Source: Streptomyces soli (GTDB lineage: Bacteria; Actinomycetota; Actinomycetes; Streptomycetales; Streptomycetaceae). From it: DNA of 43,564 nucleotides. Position 1 is the first letter of the stretch. Every line of letters starts with the position of its first letter. The position numbers and the translations under genes are program-made. Positions 22,282-31,281 of this stretch are shown one piece after another. Where the stretch lies: NCBI RefSeq assembly GCF_003999195.1, contig NZ_RJVR01000269.1, forward strand, positions 1 to 43,564, read 5' to 3'. The notes below the pieces were generated by a model. It made no database searches, was not told the origin of the DNA, and was given only the letters and a program-made list of their open reading frames with translations.

Positions 22282-24423
22282 TCATCGTGGAAGAAGCCCT
22301 GCGGCCCGTGCCCAGCGGTACTTCGCGCCGAGCGCCGCCACCGGCTGTTCTGTCGTGTACGGATACGCGACGACGCCGCGTCGGAAGAGATACGCGCTCG
22401 CTTGCTCCACCTCCGTGTCGCCTGCCAGTGAGGCCACCACCGGCTTGTTGATGCCCTTGGCCCGCGCCTCGGCGACCACGCGCGCGGTCAGCTCGGCGAA
22501 GACCATCGGCGGGGTGACGATCGTGTGCCAGTAGCCCAGGATCAGCGCGTGGACCCGGGGGTCCTCCATGCCGAGCCGGATCGTGGCCTCGTACGTGGAC
22601 GGCGGCTCGCCGCCGGTGATGTCGATCGGGTTGCCGGCCGCGCCGAACGGCGGGATGTAGCGCATGAACGCCGCGTCCAGGTCGGGTGGGATCTCCATCA
22701 GCTTCAGGCCGTTGTCCACGCAGGCGTCGGACAGCAGCACGCCCGAGCCGCCCGCGCCGGTGATGATCACGACGTTGTCGCCCTGCGGGGTGGGGAGTAC
22801 GGGCAGCGCCCGCGCGTACTCCAGCATGTCCTTCAGCCCCGGCGCCCGGATGACGCCGGCCTGCCGCAGGATGTCGTCGTACACCTTGTCGTCACCGGCC
22901 AGCGCGCCGGTGTGGGAGCCCGCGGCCTTGGCCCCGGCCGACGTACGGCCGGCCTTGAGGACGATGATCGGCTTCTTCTTGACGACCTCGCGGGCCGCCT
23001 CGACGAAGGCGCGGCCGTCCTTGAGGTCTTCCAGGTGCATGGCGATGCACTGGGTGTTGCGGTCCTCACCGAAGTACGTCAGCAGGTCGTCCTCGTCGAC
23101 GTCCGACTTGTTGCCGAGTCCGACGATCGCTGAGACGCCGGTCTTGGTGGTTCGCGCGAATCCGAGGATCGCCATGCCGATGCCGCCGGACTGCGAGGTC
23201 AGCGCCACCGGGCCCTTGACGTCGTACGGGGTGCAGAAGGTGGCGCAGAGGTCCTGCCAGGTGGAGTAGTAGCCGTAGATGTTCGGGCCGAGGACGCGGA
23301 CCTGGTACTCGGCTGCGATGGCCACGACCTTGTCCTGCAGGGCCTGGTCGCCGGTCTCGGCGAAGCCGGACGGGATCAGGACGGCTGCCGGGATCTGCTT
23401 GCGGCCGACTTCCTCCAGTGCGGCGGGCACGGCCTTCGCGGGGATCGCGAAGACCGCGACGTCGATCTCGCCGGGCACGTCCAGGACGGTGGCGTACGCC
23501 TTGAGCCCGAGGATGTCGTGCGCCCTGGGGTTGACGGGGTAGATGTCCCCGGCGAAGCCTCCGTCGACGAGGTTCCGCATGACGGAGTGGCCGATCTTCC
23601 CCTCCTCGTTGGACGCCCCGATGACCGCCACGGCACGCGGCTTCATCAGGCGGTTCATCGAAAAAAGGATCTCCTCGCGGGAGAACCGCGGGCGCTCCAC
23701 CGGCGCGCCTTCGGAGAGGATTACACGGATATCCGCCGCGAGCGCCCCCTCGGACGTGGCGATTACCGGATTGAGGTCGACCTCGGCGATCTCCGGGAAG
23801 TCGGTCACGAGCTGGGACACCCGGCGGATCTGCTCGGCCACAGCCCAGCGGTCCACGGCCGCCTGACCTCGTACGCCGCGCAGGATCTCGGCGGCCTTGA
23901 TGGAGTCCAGCATGGAGGCGGCCTCGTCGCCGGTGACGGGGGCGAGGCGGAAGGTGATGTCCTTGAGCACCTCGACCAGGACCCCGCCGAGGCCGAAGGC
24001 GACGACCTTGCCGAAGGTCGGGTCGGTGACGGCGCCGACGATGACCTCCTGACCCGGCGGCAGCATCTGCTGCACCTGGACGCCCTCGATGCGGGCGTCG
24101 GGCACGAAGGCCCTGGCGTTGGCGACGATTCTGTGGAACGCACTCCGCACCTCGGATGCGGTGTGCACTCCGACCACCACGCCGCCGGCATCCGTCTTGT
24201 GCAGGATGTCGGGGGAGACGATCTTCAACACGACCGGCCCGTCGAAGCGGTGGGCGAACGCCACCGCCTCGTCCACGTCCCTCGCCAGCGCCTCACCGGG
24301 GGTGGCGATGCCGTACAGGTCGGCGATGATCTTGCCTTCGGGGGCGGTGAGGGTCGTACGTCCGGAGGCGCGTACGGAATCCAGCAGGGCCCTTACGGCG
24401 GCGCGCTCATCCTCGTCGGCCAT
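22282..24423 (-). CDS. ADP-forming acyl-CoA synthetase (acetate-CoA ligase family), fused beta-alpha
   Basis: A 713-residue NDP-forming acyl-CoA synthetase from ATG 24423, three bases after the frc stop. Residues 20-235 are the ATP-grasp (beta) part, with HKTDAGGV (His75) and EVDLNPV. From about 255 comes the alpha part: CoA-binding Rossmann region (MKPRAVAVIGASNEEGKIG), the ligase-CoA domain (SQSGGIGMAIL) and the phospho-histidine motif AGSHTGALAG (His504). The order beta then alpha is the reverse of proteins such as E. coli YfiQ/Pat, where the CoA-binding part comes first. No acetyltransferase domain. It interconverts acid + CoA + ATP with acyl-CoA + ADP + Pi. In this operon, oxalate activation or ATP recovery from a CoA ester are both plausible. 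Confidence 0.9.
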   Translation of the reverse strand: MADEDERAAVRALLDSVRASGRTTLTAPEGKIIADLYGIATPGEALARDVDEAVAFAHRFDGPVVLKIVSPDILHKTDAGGVVVGVHTASEVRSAFHRIVANARAFVPDARIEGVQVQQMLPPGQEVIVGAVTDPTFGKVVAFGLGGVLVEVLKDITFRLAPVTGDEAASMLDSIKAAEILRGVRGQAAVDRWAVAEQIRRVSQLVTDFPEIAEVDLNPVIATSEGALAADIRVILSEGAPVERPRFSREEILFSMNRLMKPRAVAVIGASNEEGKIGHSVMRNLVDGGFAGDIYPVNPRAHDILGLKAYATVLDVPGEIDVAVFAIPAKAVPAALEEVGRKQIPAAVLIPSGFAETGDQALQDKVVAIAAEYQVRVLGPNIYGYYSTWQDLCATFCTPYDVKGPVALTSQSGGIGMAILGFARTTKTGVSAIVGLGNKSDVDEDDLLTYFGEDRNTQCIAMHLEDLKDGRAFVEAAREVVKKKPIIVLKAGRTSAGAKAAGSHTGALAGDDKVYDDILRQAGVIRAPGLKDMLEYARALPVLPTPQGDNVVIITGAGGSGVLLSDACVDNGLKLMEIPPDLDAAFMRYIPPFGAAGNPIDITGGEPPSTYEATIRLGMEDPRVHALILGYWHTIVTPPMVFAELTARVVAEARAKGINKPVVASLAGDTEVEQASAYLFRRGVVAYPYTTEQPVAALGAKYRWARAAGLLPR

Positions 24424-24426
24424 GGG

Positions 24427-25656
24427 TCAGATCACCCCGTTCGTCTGCAACTCGACCAGCTCCGCGGGGGAGAGGCCGAGTTCGGTGGCGTAGATGTCGT
24501 GGTTGTGCTCGCCGAGGAGCGGCGAGCGCCGGACATCGGCGGGGGAGTCCGACAGCTTCAGTGGATTGCCGACAGTGACGTACGAGCCGCGCTCGGGGTG
24601 CTCGACCTCGACGACGATCTCGTTGTCCTTGAGGCTGGCGTCCTCGATGATCTCCTTGGTGGAGAGGATCGGGCCGCAGGGGATGTTGTGGGCGTTGAGG
24701 GCTTCCAGCACTTCCCACTTGGCGAGAGTGCTGGTCCACTCCTCGATCAGCTGGAACATCTTGCCGAGCTTGGGCAGCCGGGCCTCCGGGGTCGCCCACT
24801 CCGGGTCCTCGGCCAGTTCGGGGCGGCCGATGAGTTCGGTGAGCGGCTGCCAGCCGACGGGCTGCACGATGACGTACACGTAGTCGTTGGGGCCGCCGGG
24901 CGCACACCTGACCGCCCAACCGGGCTGGCCGCCGCCGGAGGCGTTGCCGGAACGCGGCACCTCGTCGCCGAAGTTCTCGTTCGGGTACTCGGCGAGCCGG
25001 CCGTGCGTCAGGCGCTGCTGGTCGCGGAGCTTGACGCGGCAGAGGTTGAGCACCGCGTGCTGCATCGCGACCTGGACGCGCTGCCCGCGCCCGGTGTGGG
25101 TGCGCTGGAACAGCGCGGCGAGGATGCCGGCCACCGCGTGCATGCCGGTGCCGGAGTCGCCTATCTGGGCGCCGGTGGCGAGCGGTGGGCCCTCCTCGAA
25201 GCCGGTGGTCGCCATCGAGCCGCCCATGGCCTGGGCCACGACCTCGTACGCCTTGAAGTTGGTGTACGGGCCGTCGCCGAAGCCCTTGATGGAGGCGTAG
25301 ATGATCCGGGGGTTGATCTCCTGGATCCGCTCCCAGGTGAAGCCCATGCGGTCGATCGCGCCGGGGCCGAAGTTCTCGACCATGATGTCGGAGCGGGCGA
25401 TCAGCTCGGTGAGGATCTCCTTGCCGCGTGGAGTCTTGGTGTTGAGGGTGATGCTGCGCTTGTTGCCGTTGAGCATCGTGAAGTAGAGGCTGTCGACGTT
25501 CGGGAGGTCGCGCAGTTGCTTGCGGGTGATGTCGCCGGTCGGGGCTTCGAGCTTGACCACGTCCGCCCCGAGCCAGGCGAGTATCTGGGTCGCGGAGGGC
25601 CCGGACTGGACATGCGTCATGTCCAGGACGCGGATGCCTTCGAGTGCTTTGGCCAC
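24427..25656 (-). CDS. frc: Formyl-CoA:oxalate CoA-transferase
   Basis: A 409-residue class III CoA-transferase. The start is GTG 25656, preceded by GAGGAGG at a good spacing; the open frame upstream has no such support. It reads closely like E. coli YfdW and Oxalobacter Frc: [60 protein letters not shown] and [12 protein letters not shown], with the catalytic Asp167 in GDSGTGMH (Asp169 in Oxalobacter). It transfers CoA from formyl-CoA (or perhaps succinyl-CoA) to oxalate. It lies 11 bases after the TPP enzyme stop and 3 bases before the CoA ligase, so the three are one operon. This is the firmest evidence for oxalate metabolism in the window. Confidence 0.95.
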   Translation of the reverse strand: MAKALEGIRVLDMTHVQSGPSATQILAWLGADVVKLEAPTGDITRKQLRDLPNVDSLYFTMLNGNKRSITLNTKTPRGKEILTELIARSDIMVENFGPGAIDRMGFTWERIQEINPRIIYASIKGFGDGPYTNFKAYEVVAQAMGGSMATTGFEEGPPLATGAQIGDSGTGMHAVAGILAALFQRTHTGRGQRVQVAMQHAVLNLCRVKLRDQQRLTHGRLAEYPNENFGDEVPRSGNASGGGQPGWAVRCAPGGPNDYVYVIVQPVGWQPLTELIGRPELAEDPEWATPEARLPKLGKMFQLIEEWTSTLAKWEVLEALNAHNIPCGPILSTKEIIEDASLKDNEIVVEVEHPERGSYVTVGNPLKLSDSPADVRRSPLLGEHNHDIYATELGLSPAELVELQTNGVI

Positions 25657-25667
25657 GGTGTGCCTCC

Positions 25668-27359
25668 TCACGTATGCATCGTCTGGTTCATGGTTCCGGG
25701 GGCGTACGCGTCCGGGTCGACCCAGACGTTGATCAGCGACGGTTTGCCCGACGCGCGGGCCCGCTGGAGCGCCGGGCCGATATCGGCCGGGTCGCGGACC
25801 TCCTCGCCGTAACCGCCGAGCATCTGGGCGAACTTGTCGTAGTGCACGTCGCCGAGGGTGTTGCCGACTCGTTCGCGCTCCGGGCCGTACTTGGCGCACT
25901 GGCCGTAACGGATCTGGTTCATCGAGGAGTTGTTGCCGACGATCCCGACGAAGGGGAGGTCGTAGCGGACCAGCGTCTCGAAGTCCCAGCCGGTCAGGGA
26001 GAACGCGCCGTCACCGAAGAGCGCCACGACCTCCTTGCCGGGCCGCGCCTGCTTGGCGGCCAGGACGAAGGGGATTCCGACGCCGAGGGTGCCGAGTGGG
26101 CCAGGCCCCATCCAGTGGCCGGGGGACTTGGGCTGCACGACCTGGCCGGAGAAGGTGACGATGTCGCCGCCGTCGCCGATGAAGATCGAGTCCTCGGTGA
26201 GGAAGTCGTTGATTTCGCTGACCAGGCGGTACGGGTGGATGGGCGACGCGTCGGACCTGAGGTGCGGCAGCCGCTTGTCCGTCGCCCTGGTCTCGACCAC
26301 GCGCAGCTCGTCCAGCCAGTCCTTGCGGCCGGCAGCGCCGCCGTTGATCCGTTCCGACGCCGCCTGGGTCACGGCGGCCAGGACGCGTCCCGCGTCGCCG
26401 ACGATGCCGAGGGCGATGTCGCGGTTCTTGCCGACCGTGCGGTAGTCCAGGTCGATCTGGACGACGGTGGCGGTGGGGGAGAGGCGCTTGCCGTAGCCCA
26501 TCAGGCTGTCGAACGGCGTGCCGACGATGATGATCAGGTCGGCCTCGCTGAAGGCATAGCGCCGCGAGAGCTGGAAGTGGTGCGGGTCGCCGGGCGGGAG
26601 GGTGCCGCGCCCTGCGCCGGTCATGTACGCGGGCACGTTGAGGGTGCGTACGAGTTCGACGGCGGCGTCGGTCGCGCGGGTCGTCCAGACCTGGCTGCCG
26701 AGCAGGATGGCCGGCTTCCGGGCGTGGACCAGGAGGTCGGAGAGCTCCTCGATGGCCGCGGGGTCGCCGATGCTGCGGGTGGAGGCGCGGTAGGCGCCGG
26801 CTTTGGGGATGCGGGCCTTCTCGACCGGGACCCTGGCGTCGAGCACGTCGCGCGGGATCTCCAGGAACGAGGGCCCGGGGGCGCCGTTGTAACACTCGCG
26901 GAAGGCCATGGAGACCAGGTCGGCGACGCGGGCGGTGTCGGGCACGGTGGCCGCGAACTTGGTGATCGGGGTCATCATGTCGACGTGCGGGAGGTCCTGG
27001 AGGGACCCCATCTTGTGCTGGCTGTGGGAGCCTTGGCCGCCGATGAGCAGCATGGGGGACTCGGCCCGGAAGGCGTTGGCCACACCGGTGATCGCATCGG
27101 TGGTGCCGGGGCCGGCGGTGACGACCGCGACGCCCGGTTTGCCGGTGACGCGGGCGTAGCCGTCCGCCGCGTGTGCGGCCACCTGTTCATGCCGGACGTC
27201 GATCACGTCGATGCCCTCGTCGACGCAGCCGTCATAGATGTCGATGATGTGCCCGCCGCAAAGCGTGTAGATGACGTCGACCCCCTCGGCTTTGAGGGCC
27301 TTGGCGACGAGATGGCCGCCGGAGACGAGGTCTGAGGTGTCGAAAGTGCGGTCGGGCAT
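25668..27359 (-). CDS. TPP-dependent oxalyl-CoA decarboxylase / 2-hydroxyacyl-CoA lyase-like enzyme
   Basis: A 563-residue thiamine-diphosphate enzyme from ATG 27359, first gene of the frc operon. The three domains are intact: PYR domain with catalytic Glu58 (RHEQ), central domain ([11 protein letters not shown]), and PP domain with GDG (449-451) ending in Asn476-Asn477. Position next to frc suggests oxalyl-CoA decarboxylation to formyl-CoA + CO2. However, its motifs TLCGGHI, VIDVRHE, VTAGPG, GDGGDIV and GTLGVG resemble human ILVBL/2-hydroxyacyl-CoA lyases rather than Oxalobacter Oxc or E. coli YfdU, which carry GVVGIP and NEGANALDN-like motifs. Either way formyl-CoA would be the product or partner. 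It lies beneath a strongly palindromic divergent promoter. Confidence 0.8.
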   Translation of the reverse strand: MPDRTFDTSDLVSGGHLVAKALKAEGVDVIYTLCGGHIIDIYDGCVDEGIDVIDVRHEQVAAHAADGYARVTGKPGVAVVTAGPGTTDAITGVANAFRAESPMLLIGGQGSHSQHKMGSLQDLPHVDMMTPITKFAATVPDTARVADLVSMAFRECYNGAPGPSFLEIPRDVLDARVPVEKARIPKAGAYRASTRSIGDPAAIEELSDLLVHARKPAILLGSQVWTTRATDAAVELVRTLNVPAYMTGAGRGTLPPGDPHHFQLSRRYAFSEADLIIIVGTPFDSLMGYGKRLSPTATVVQIDLDYRTVGKNRDIALGIVGDAGRVLAAVTQAASERINGGAAGRKDWLDELRVVETRATDKRLPHLRSDASPIHPYRLVSEINDFLTEDSIFIGDGGDIVTFSGQVVQPKSPGHWMGPGPLGTLGVGIPFVLAAKQARPGKEVVALFGDGAFSLTGWDFETLVRYDLPFVGIVGNNSSMNQIRYGQCAKYGPERERVGNTLGDVHYDKFAQMLGGYGEEVRDPADIGPALQRARASGKPSLINVWVDPDAYAPGTMNQTMHT

Positions 27360-27388
27360 GGCGCGTTCAACCCCTTCAGGTCCGTGGT

Positions 27389-27424
27389 CTGTACATTGCA
27401 TACAGCCGACGAATACTGTATGCA
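27389..27424. promoter_or_regulatory. Divergent promoter operators between the TPP-enzyme operon and sucC
   Basis: TGCATACAG (27397-27405) and CTGTATGCA (27416-27424) are perfect inverted 9-mers separated by ten bases. A second overlapping repeat, CTGTA-N7-TACAG, spans 27389-27405. The 11-mer ATTGCATACAG resembles ATTGTCTACAG upstream of the panE-formate dehydrogenase operon. The position between two divergent operons suggests coordinated control, most likely by the GntR/FCD protein. Confidence 0.65.
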
Positions 27425-27523
27425 GACGGTTATCCCTCATCGGCAAGTCGATGTCCAGGGGGCGTGCACCGGATTCTCATCGGGACCTCATCCAAGACCC
27501 AAGCAAGGGCAGGTGCGTTGACG

Positions 27524-28669
27524 ATGGATCTGTTCGAGTACCAAGCACGAGAACTGTTCGCGAAGCACGGCGTCCCCGTGCTCGACTCCCACGTAGTGGA
27601 CGAGGCCGAAGCCGCTGGCGAAGCGGCCCGCCTCCTCGGCGGCCGAGCCGTGGTGAAGGCCCAGGTCAAGACCGGCGGCCGGGGCAAGGCAGGCGGCGTG
27701 AAACTCGCCTCGGACCCGGCGGAAGCCGTGGCCCACGCCGCCCGCATCCTCGGCATGGACATCAAGGGCCACACCGTGGAAAAGGTCATGCTGACCCGGA
27801 CCGCCGACATCGCGGAGGAGTACTACGTCTCCTTCCTCCTCGACCGCACCAACCGCACCTTCCTGGCCATGGCGTCCGTGGAGGGCGGCATGGACATCGA
27901 GGAGGTCGCCGCCACCCGGCCGGAGGCCCTGTCCCGGATCCCCATCGACCCGGACGAGGGCGTCACGGACGACAAGGCACGCGAGATCGTGGCCGCCGCC
28001 GGCCTGCCCGACGAAGCGGCGCCCGTACTGACCGCGCTGTGGCGGGTGTTCACCGAGGAGGACGCCCTCCTGGTCGAGGTCAACCCGCTCGTACGCACCG
28101 AGGATGGCCAGATCCTCGCCCTCGACGGCAAGGTCACTCTCGACGCCAACGCCCGCTTCCGGCACCCTGACCACACCGCATACGAAACCCCCGGCGAGGG
28201 CGACCCCCTGGAGGCCGCGGCCAAGACCAAGGGCCTGAACTACGTCAAGCTCGACGGCTCCGTCGGCATCATCGGCAACGGCGCGGGTCTGGTCATGTCC
28301 ACCCTCGACGTGGTTGCCTACTCGGGTTCGGATCCCGCCAACTTCCTCGACATCGGCGGCGGCGCCTCCGCCCAGGTCATGGCCGACGGCCTCGGCGTCA
28401 TCCTCGCCGACCCGGACGTACGGTCCGTCTTCGTCAACGTCTTCGGCGGCATCACCGCCTGCGACGCGGTCGCCGACGGCATCATCCAAGCCCTGGACCA
28501 GGTCGAGCTGACCAAGCCACTGGTCGTACGCCTCGACGGCAACAACGCCGAGCGCGGCCGGGCCATCCTGCGGGACGCGGCCGCTTCGCTGGGTCCCCTC
28601 GTACAGCAGCTGGACACCATGGACGGCGCGGCCTCGCGGGCCGCCGAGCTGGCAATCGCAGGGAGCTGA
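27524..28669 (+). CDS. sucC: ADP-forming succinate-CoA ligase beta subunit (SucC paralogue)
   Basis: A 381-residue ATP-grasp protein. I take ATG 27524 because [19 protein letters not shown] is the universal SucC start; a longer frame begins at 27464. Family motifs: [52 protein letters not shown] and [34 protein letters not shown]. With SucD it forms succinyl-CoA from succinate, CoA and ATP or runs in reverse. It starts the operon opposite the TPP-enzyme gene, so it is probably a pathway-specific copy in addition to the TCA-cycle enzyme. Substrate could differ; succinyl-CoA as CoA donor for oxalate is one option. Confidence 0.93.
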   Translation: MDLFEYQARELFAKHGVPVLDSHVVDEAEAAGEAARLLGGRAVVKAQVKTGGRGKAGGVKLASDPAEAVAHAARILGMDIKGHTVEKVMLTRTADIAEEYYVSFLLDRTNRTFLAMASVEGGMDIEEVAATRPEALSRIPIDPDEGVTDDKAREIVAAAGLPDEAAPVLTALWRVFTEEDALLVEVNPLVRTEDGQILALDGKVTLDANARFRHPDHTAYETPGEGDPLEAAAKTKGLNYVKLDGSVGIIGNGAGLVMSTLDVVAYSGSDPANFLDIGGGASAQVMADGLGVILADPDVRSVFVNVFGGITACDAVADGIIQALDQVELTKPLVVRLDGNNAERGRAILRDAAASLGPLVQQLDTMDGAASRAAELAIAGS

Positions 28670-28674
28670 TCCGC

Positions 28675-29550
28675 ATGGCCATCTTCATCGACCGGAACAG
28701 CAAGGTCATCGTCCAGGGCATGACCGGCATCGAGGGCATGAAGCACACCCGCCGCATGCTCGCCGCCGGCACCGACGTCGTCGGCGGCGTCAACCCCCGC
28801 AAGGCCGGCACTTCCGTCACCGTCGAGGGCCGTACGGTCCCGGTCTTCGGCTCCGTGAAGGAGGCAATGGCCGCCACCGACGCCGACGTCACCGTGGTCT
28901 TCGTCCCGCCGCCCTTCGTGCGCGCCGCCGTGGACGAGGCCTCCGACGCCGGCATCGACGTCGCCGTCGTCATCACCGAGGGCGTGCCCGTCCACGACAC
29001 CGTCGCCTTCCGTGCCCGCGCCGCCTCCTCCGGCACCCGGCTCATCGGCCCCAACTGCCCCGGCCTGATCAGCCCCGGCCAGTCCAACGCCGGCATCATC
29101 CCGGCCGACATCACCACCGCCGGGCGCATCGGCCTGGTCTCCAAGTCCGGCACCCTCACATACCAACTCATGTACGAGCTGCGCGACATCGGCTTCTCCA
29201 CCGCCGTCGGCATCGGCGGCGACCCGGTCATCGGCACCACCCATATCGACTGCCTCCGCGCCTTCGAGCAGGACCCCGACACCGACCTCATCGTCATGAT
29301 CGGCGAGATCGGCGGTGACGCCGAGGAGCGCGCCGCCGCCTACATCGCCGAGCACATCAGCAAACCCGTCGTCGGCTACGTCGCCGGGTTCACCGCCCCC
29401 GAGGGCAAGACCATGGGCCACGCCGGCGCCATCGTTTCCGGGTCCTCCGGCACCGCCCTCGCCAAGCAGCAGGCCCTCGAAGCCGCCGGCGTCGCTGTGG
29501 GACGTACGCCCTCGGCCGCCGCCCGTCTCGTACGGGAGCGGCTCGCATGA
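28675..29550 (+). CDS. sucD: ADP-forming succinate-CoA ligase alpha subunit (SucD paralogue)
   Basis: A 291-residue protein from ATG 28675, five bases after the sucC stop. CoA-binding domain: [15 protein letters not shown] and the GVNPRKAGT motif. Ligase domain: [38 protein letters not shown], and the phosphorylated His249 in [12 protein letters not shown]. Length and motifs are normal for SucD, so the enzyme should be active with the SucC partner. The stop overlaps the carbonic anhydrase ATG, which makes the three genes one operon. Confidence 0.93.
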   Translation: MAIFIDRNSKVIVQGMTGIEGMKHTRRMLAAGTDVVGGVNPRKAGTSVTVEGRTVPVFGSVKEAMAATDADVTVVFVPPPFVRAAVDEASDAGIDVAVVITEGVPVHDTVAFRARAASSGTRLIGPNCPGLISPGQSNAGIIPADITTAGRIGLVSKSGTLTYQLMYELRDIGFSTAVGIGGDPVIGTTHIDCLRAFEQDPDTDLIVMIGEIGGDAEERAAAYIAEHISKPVVGYVAGFTAPEGKTMGHAGAIVSGSSGTALAKQQALEAAGVAVGRTPSAAARLVRERLA

Positions 29551-29978
29551 CCGGCGCGGAGCACCTGCTGTCCCGCCGGCACCACGTGGGCGCCGCGCTC
29601 ACGCCACTCGACCCGGAAAAGCGGCGCCCTCTGACCCGGGTCGCCATCGTCGCCTGTATGGACGCCCGGCTGGGCATCGAGACCATGTTCGGCCTCAGGG
29701 CAGGCGACGCCCATGTCATCCGCAACGCGGGTGGGTGTATCACCTCCGACACCCTCCGTTCGCTGCGGTTGAGTCAGATACGAGGCGGCACCCGCGAAAT
29801 AGTGCTGGTGCATCACGAGGACTGCGCGGCGCTCAGCGACCCCGACGCGGACCTGCGGGAGTGCCTCGATCTACTGCGTACGAGCAATGAGCTGCCGCAT
29901 ACAGATGTGGTGCGGGGCTTCATCTACACGCGCGGTGGTGCGCTGCGCGAGATCCGCCCCGATCGACGAGCGGAGTAA
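29547..29978 (+). CDS. Beta-class carbonic anhydrase
   Basis: A 143-residue beta-carbonic anhydrase from ATG 29547, overlapping the sucD stop (ATGA). Zinc ligands are visible: Cys37 in ACMDAR (with the Asp39-Arg41 dyad), His90 and Cys93 in VHHEDC. The middle region after HHEDC is about 20 residues shorter than in Mycobacterium Rv1284-type enzymes, but the C-terminal [15 protein letters not shown] strand is kept. It interconverts CO2 and bicarbonate. Translational coupling to sucCD and the divergent decarboxylase operon suggest that it handles the CO2 released from oxalyl-CoA and formate. Confidence 0.88.
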   Translation: MTGAEHLLSRRHHVGAALTPLDPEKRRPLTRVAIVACMDARLGIETMFGLRAGDAHVIRNAGGCITSDTLRSLRLSQIRGGTREIVLVHHEDCAALSDPDADLRECLDLLRTSNELPHTDVVRGFIYTRGGALREIRPDRRAE

Positions 29979-30211
29979 CCCTCATGACCCTCACGTCCCC
30001 CTCACCCCTCACCCCTCACCCCGTCCCCCGCAACTTCCCCGACTACCACCTCATGCCCGCCTGATCCGTCCGCCTGCGCATTCGCACGGCCCGCCACGCA
30101 CAGTGGCGGGTCGTGCGCCCCCCGCCCACGCGGAATACGCAGGTGAAACGCACCCCGAATCCTTGGTATCCTTGTCCACGTCGCCGCGGGCAACCGCACG
30201 ACACACACCTG

Positions 30212-30296
30212 GTCCGGGTGGCGGAATGGCAGACGCGCTAGCTTGAGGTGCTAGTGCCCTTTATCGGGCGTGGGGGTTCAAGTCCCCCCTCGGACA
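30212..30296 (+). tRNA. tRNA-Leu (anticodon GAG)
   Basis: 85 nt class II tRNA. Acceptor stem GTCCGGG pairs with CTCGGAC (one G-T pair). The anticodon stem CTAGC/GCTAG encloses loop TTGAGGT, giving anticodon GAG for CUC/CUU. A long variable arm (TGCCCTTTATCGGGCG) and T-arm GGGGG-TTCAAGT-CCCCC follow. CCA is not encoded. The 29979-30211 gap upstream holds C-rich short repeats but no gene. A recombinase remnant starts directly downstream, so this tRNA is the likely attachment site of an old element. Confidence 0.96.
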
Positions 30297-31280
30297 CGAT
30301 ATTTTCACCAACGAAATGCTGGCTGGGAGCGATCCCGACCAGCATTTTGTGCTGTTGCGGTTGGTAGGTCATCCGCAGCCCGAGTGCGCGGTACAGCCGG
30401 TTCTTCTGCGTCCCTTGGGCGCTACGGAGCGCATCCGCGGCGTCTCCCGCCGCGTCCACGAGCTCGGCCAATTCTCTCGCGCGAGAGCACGCGGGGCTTG
30501 CGGGTGCGTAGCTGGGCCGCCGCGGTGGCTCGGCGGGCTTCGGTCTCGGCGATCCACTGGGCGACGGTCTCGGAGTCGGCGGCCCCGGAATCGATCAGGG
30601 CTCTGTAGCGGGTGAGTTTCCCGTCGCAGTCGCGGACGATGGCCGCGGTGGCTGCGTCGGCTGCGCCGGCACACACCGTCTGCGCTTCGTACATCTGGTT
30701 GATGGTGGCTGCCTTCCGGCATGGGGCGAACTGTAGGGAGATCCATTCGTCGAGTTTGGGGACGACATCGCGCTCGCGGAAGAGCACGTTGCGGGGGTGG
30801 TCGACCTTGTTCGCCAAGGCGTATTGCAGGGCAAAGCGGCACCGGTAGTAGGCCTCGTCGTGGGACCACTGGGTGCCAATCCGGCGTCGGCACAGGCCGC
30901 AGGTTACAAGGCCTTGGAGCTGGTAGTCGTGGTGGCGACTTTGGCGTTCCTTCATGCCGGTGCGTGCGGCGCGCGTGGACATCAGTTCCTGTGCGCGCCA
31001 GAAGCGCGCGATGTCGATGAGCGGTGGGTGGACGGTCTCCTTCGACCACACCCATGTATCGGAGCCGTTCCACTTCATTTGGGTCTGGTAGCCGAGCGCG
31101 ACGTCTTCGACGTTGAGGAGGACTTCCTGCTTGCGTTGCTTGTTCCACACCTGGTGCCCGGTGTAGCGCGGAATTGCGGTCTGGATCGTGTGCGGATGGG
31201 CAGGGGATGCCGTCGGCGGTGAGGCCTTCGGCGACGGCGTAGAAGCCGCGCCCGTCCAGTGTGGGCGTACGCGTCGCGTA
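30297..31280 (-). pseudogene. Large serine recombinase remnant
   Basis: Only the C-terminal half of a recombinase/integrase is present. From 31262 downwards the minus strand reads LDGRGFYAVAEGLTADGIPC, then jumps frame near 31170 where an internal stretch is missing. It resumes as PRYTGHQVWNKQRKQEVLL with VEDVALGY. A zinc ribbon (CGLCRRR, YRC) and a helical region follow, then a second frameshift (one extra G) near 30474. After it the frame continues as AELVDAAGDAADALRSAQGT, then LYRALGLRMTYQP. The N-terminal catalytic serine domain is absent, so it cannot be active. The C-terminal reading frame runs into the tRNA gene. Confidence 0.85.
30314..30347 (+). terminator. Hairpin downstream of tRNA-Leu
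   Basis: AAATGCTGG (30314-30322) pairs perfectly with CCAGCATTT (30339-30347), and an inner GGGA/TCCC stem with a GCGA loop extends it. The downstream arm ends in a short T-run, so it probably terminates tRNA transcription. On the other strand it falls in the recombinase C-terminal codons, so it could also be part of the attachment region. Confidence 0.55.
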
Positions 31281-31281
31281 G

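Noticed and set aside
29979..30070. Short C-rich direct repeats (CCCCTCAC) after the carbonic anhydrase gene as an origin or iteron array
   Set aside because: Only a few imperfect copies over about 40 bases; no replication gene nearby. Probably simple low-complexity sequence.
30238..30471. Minus-strand frame ending in SEGGLEPPRPIKGTSTSS as a separate small protein
   Set aside because: Its end is the antisense of the tRNA-Leu gene, a well-known artefact; its start is the shifted C-terminus of the recombinase remnant.
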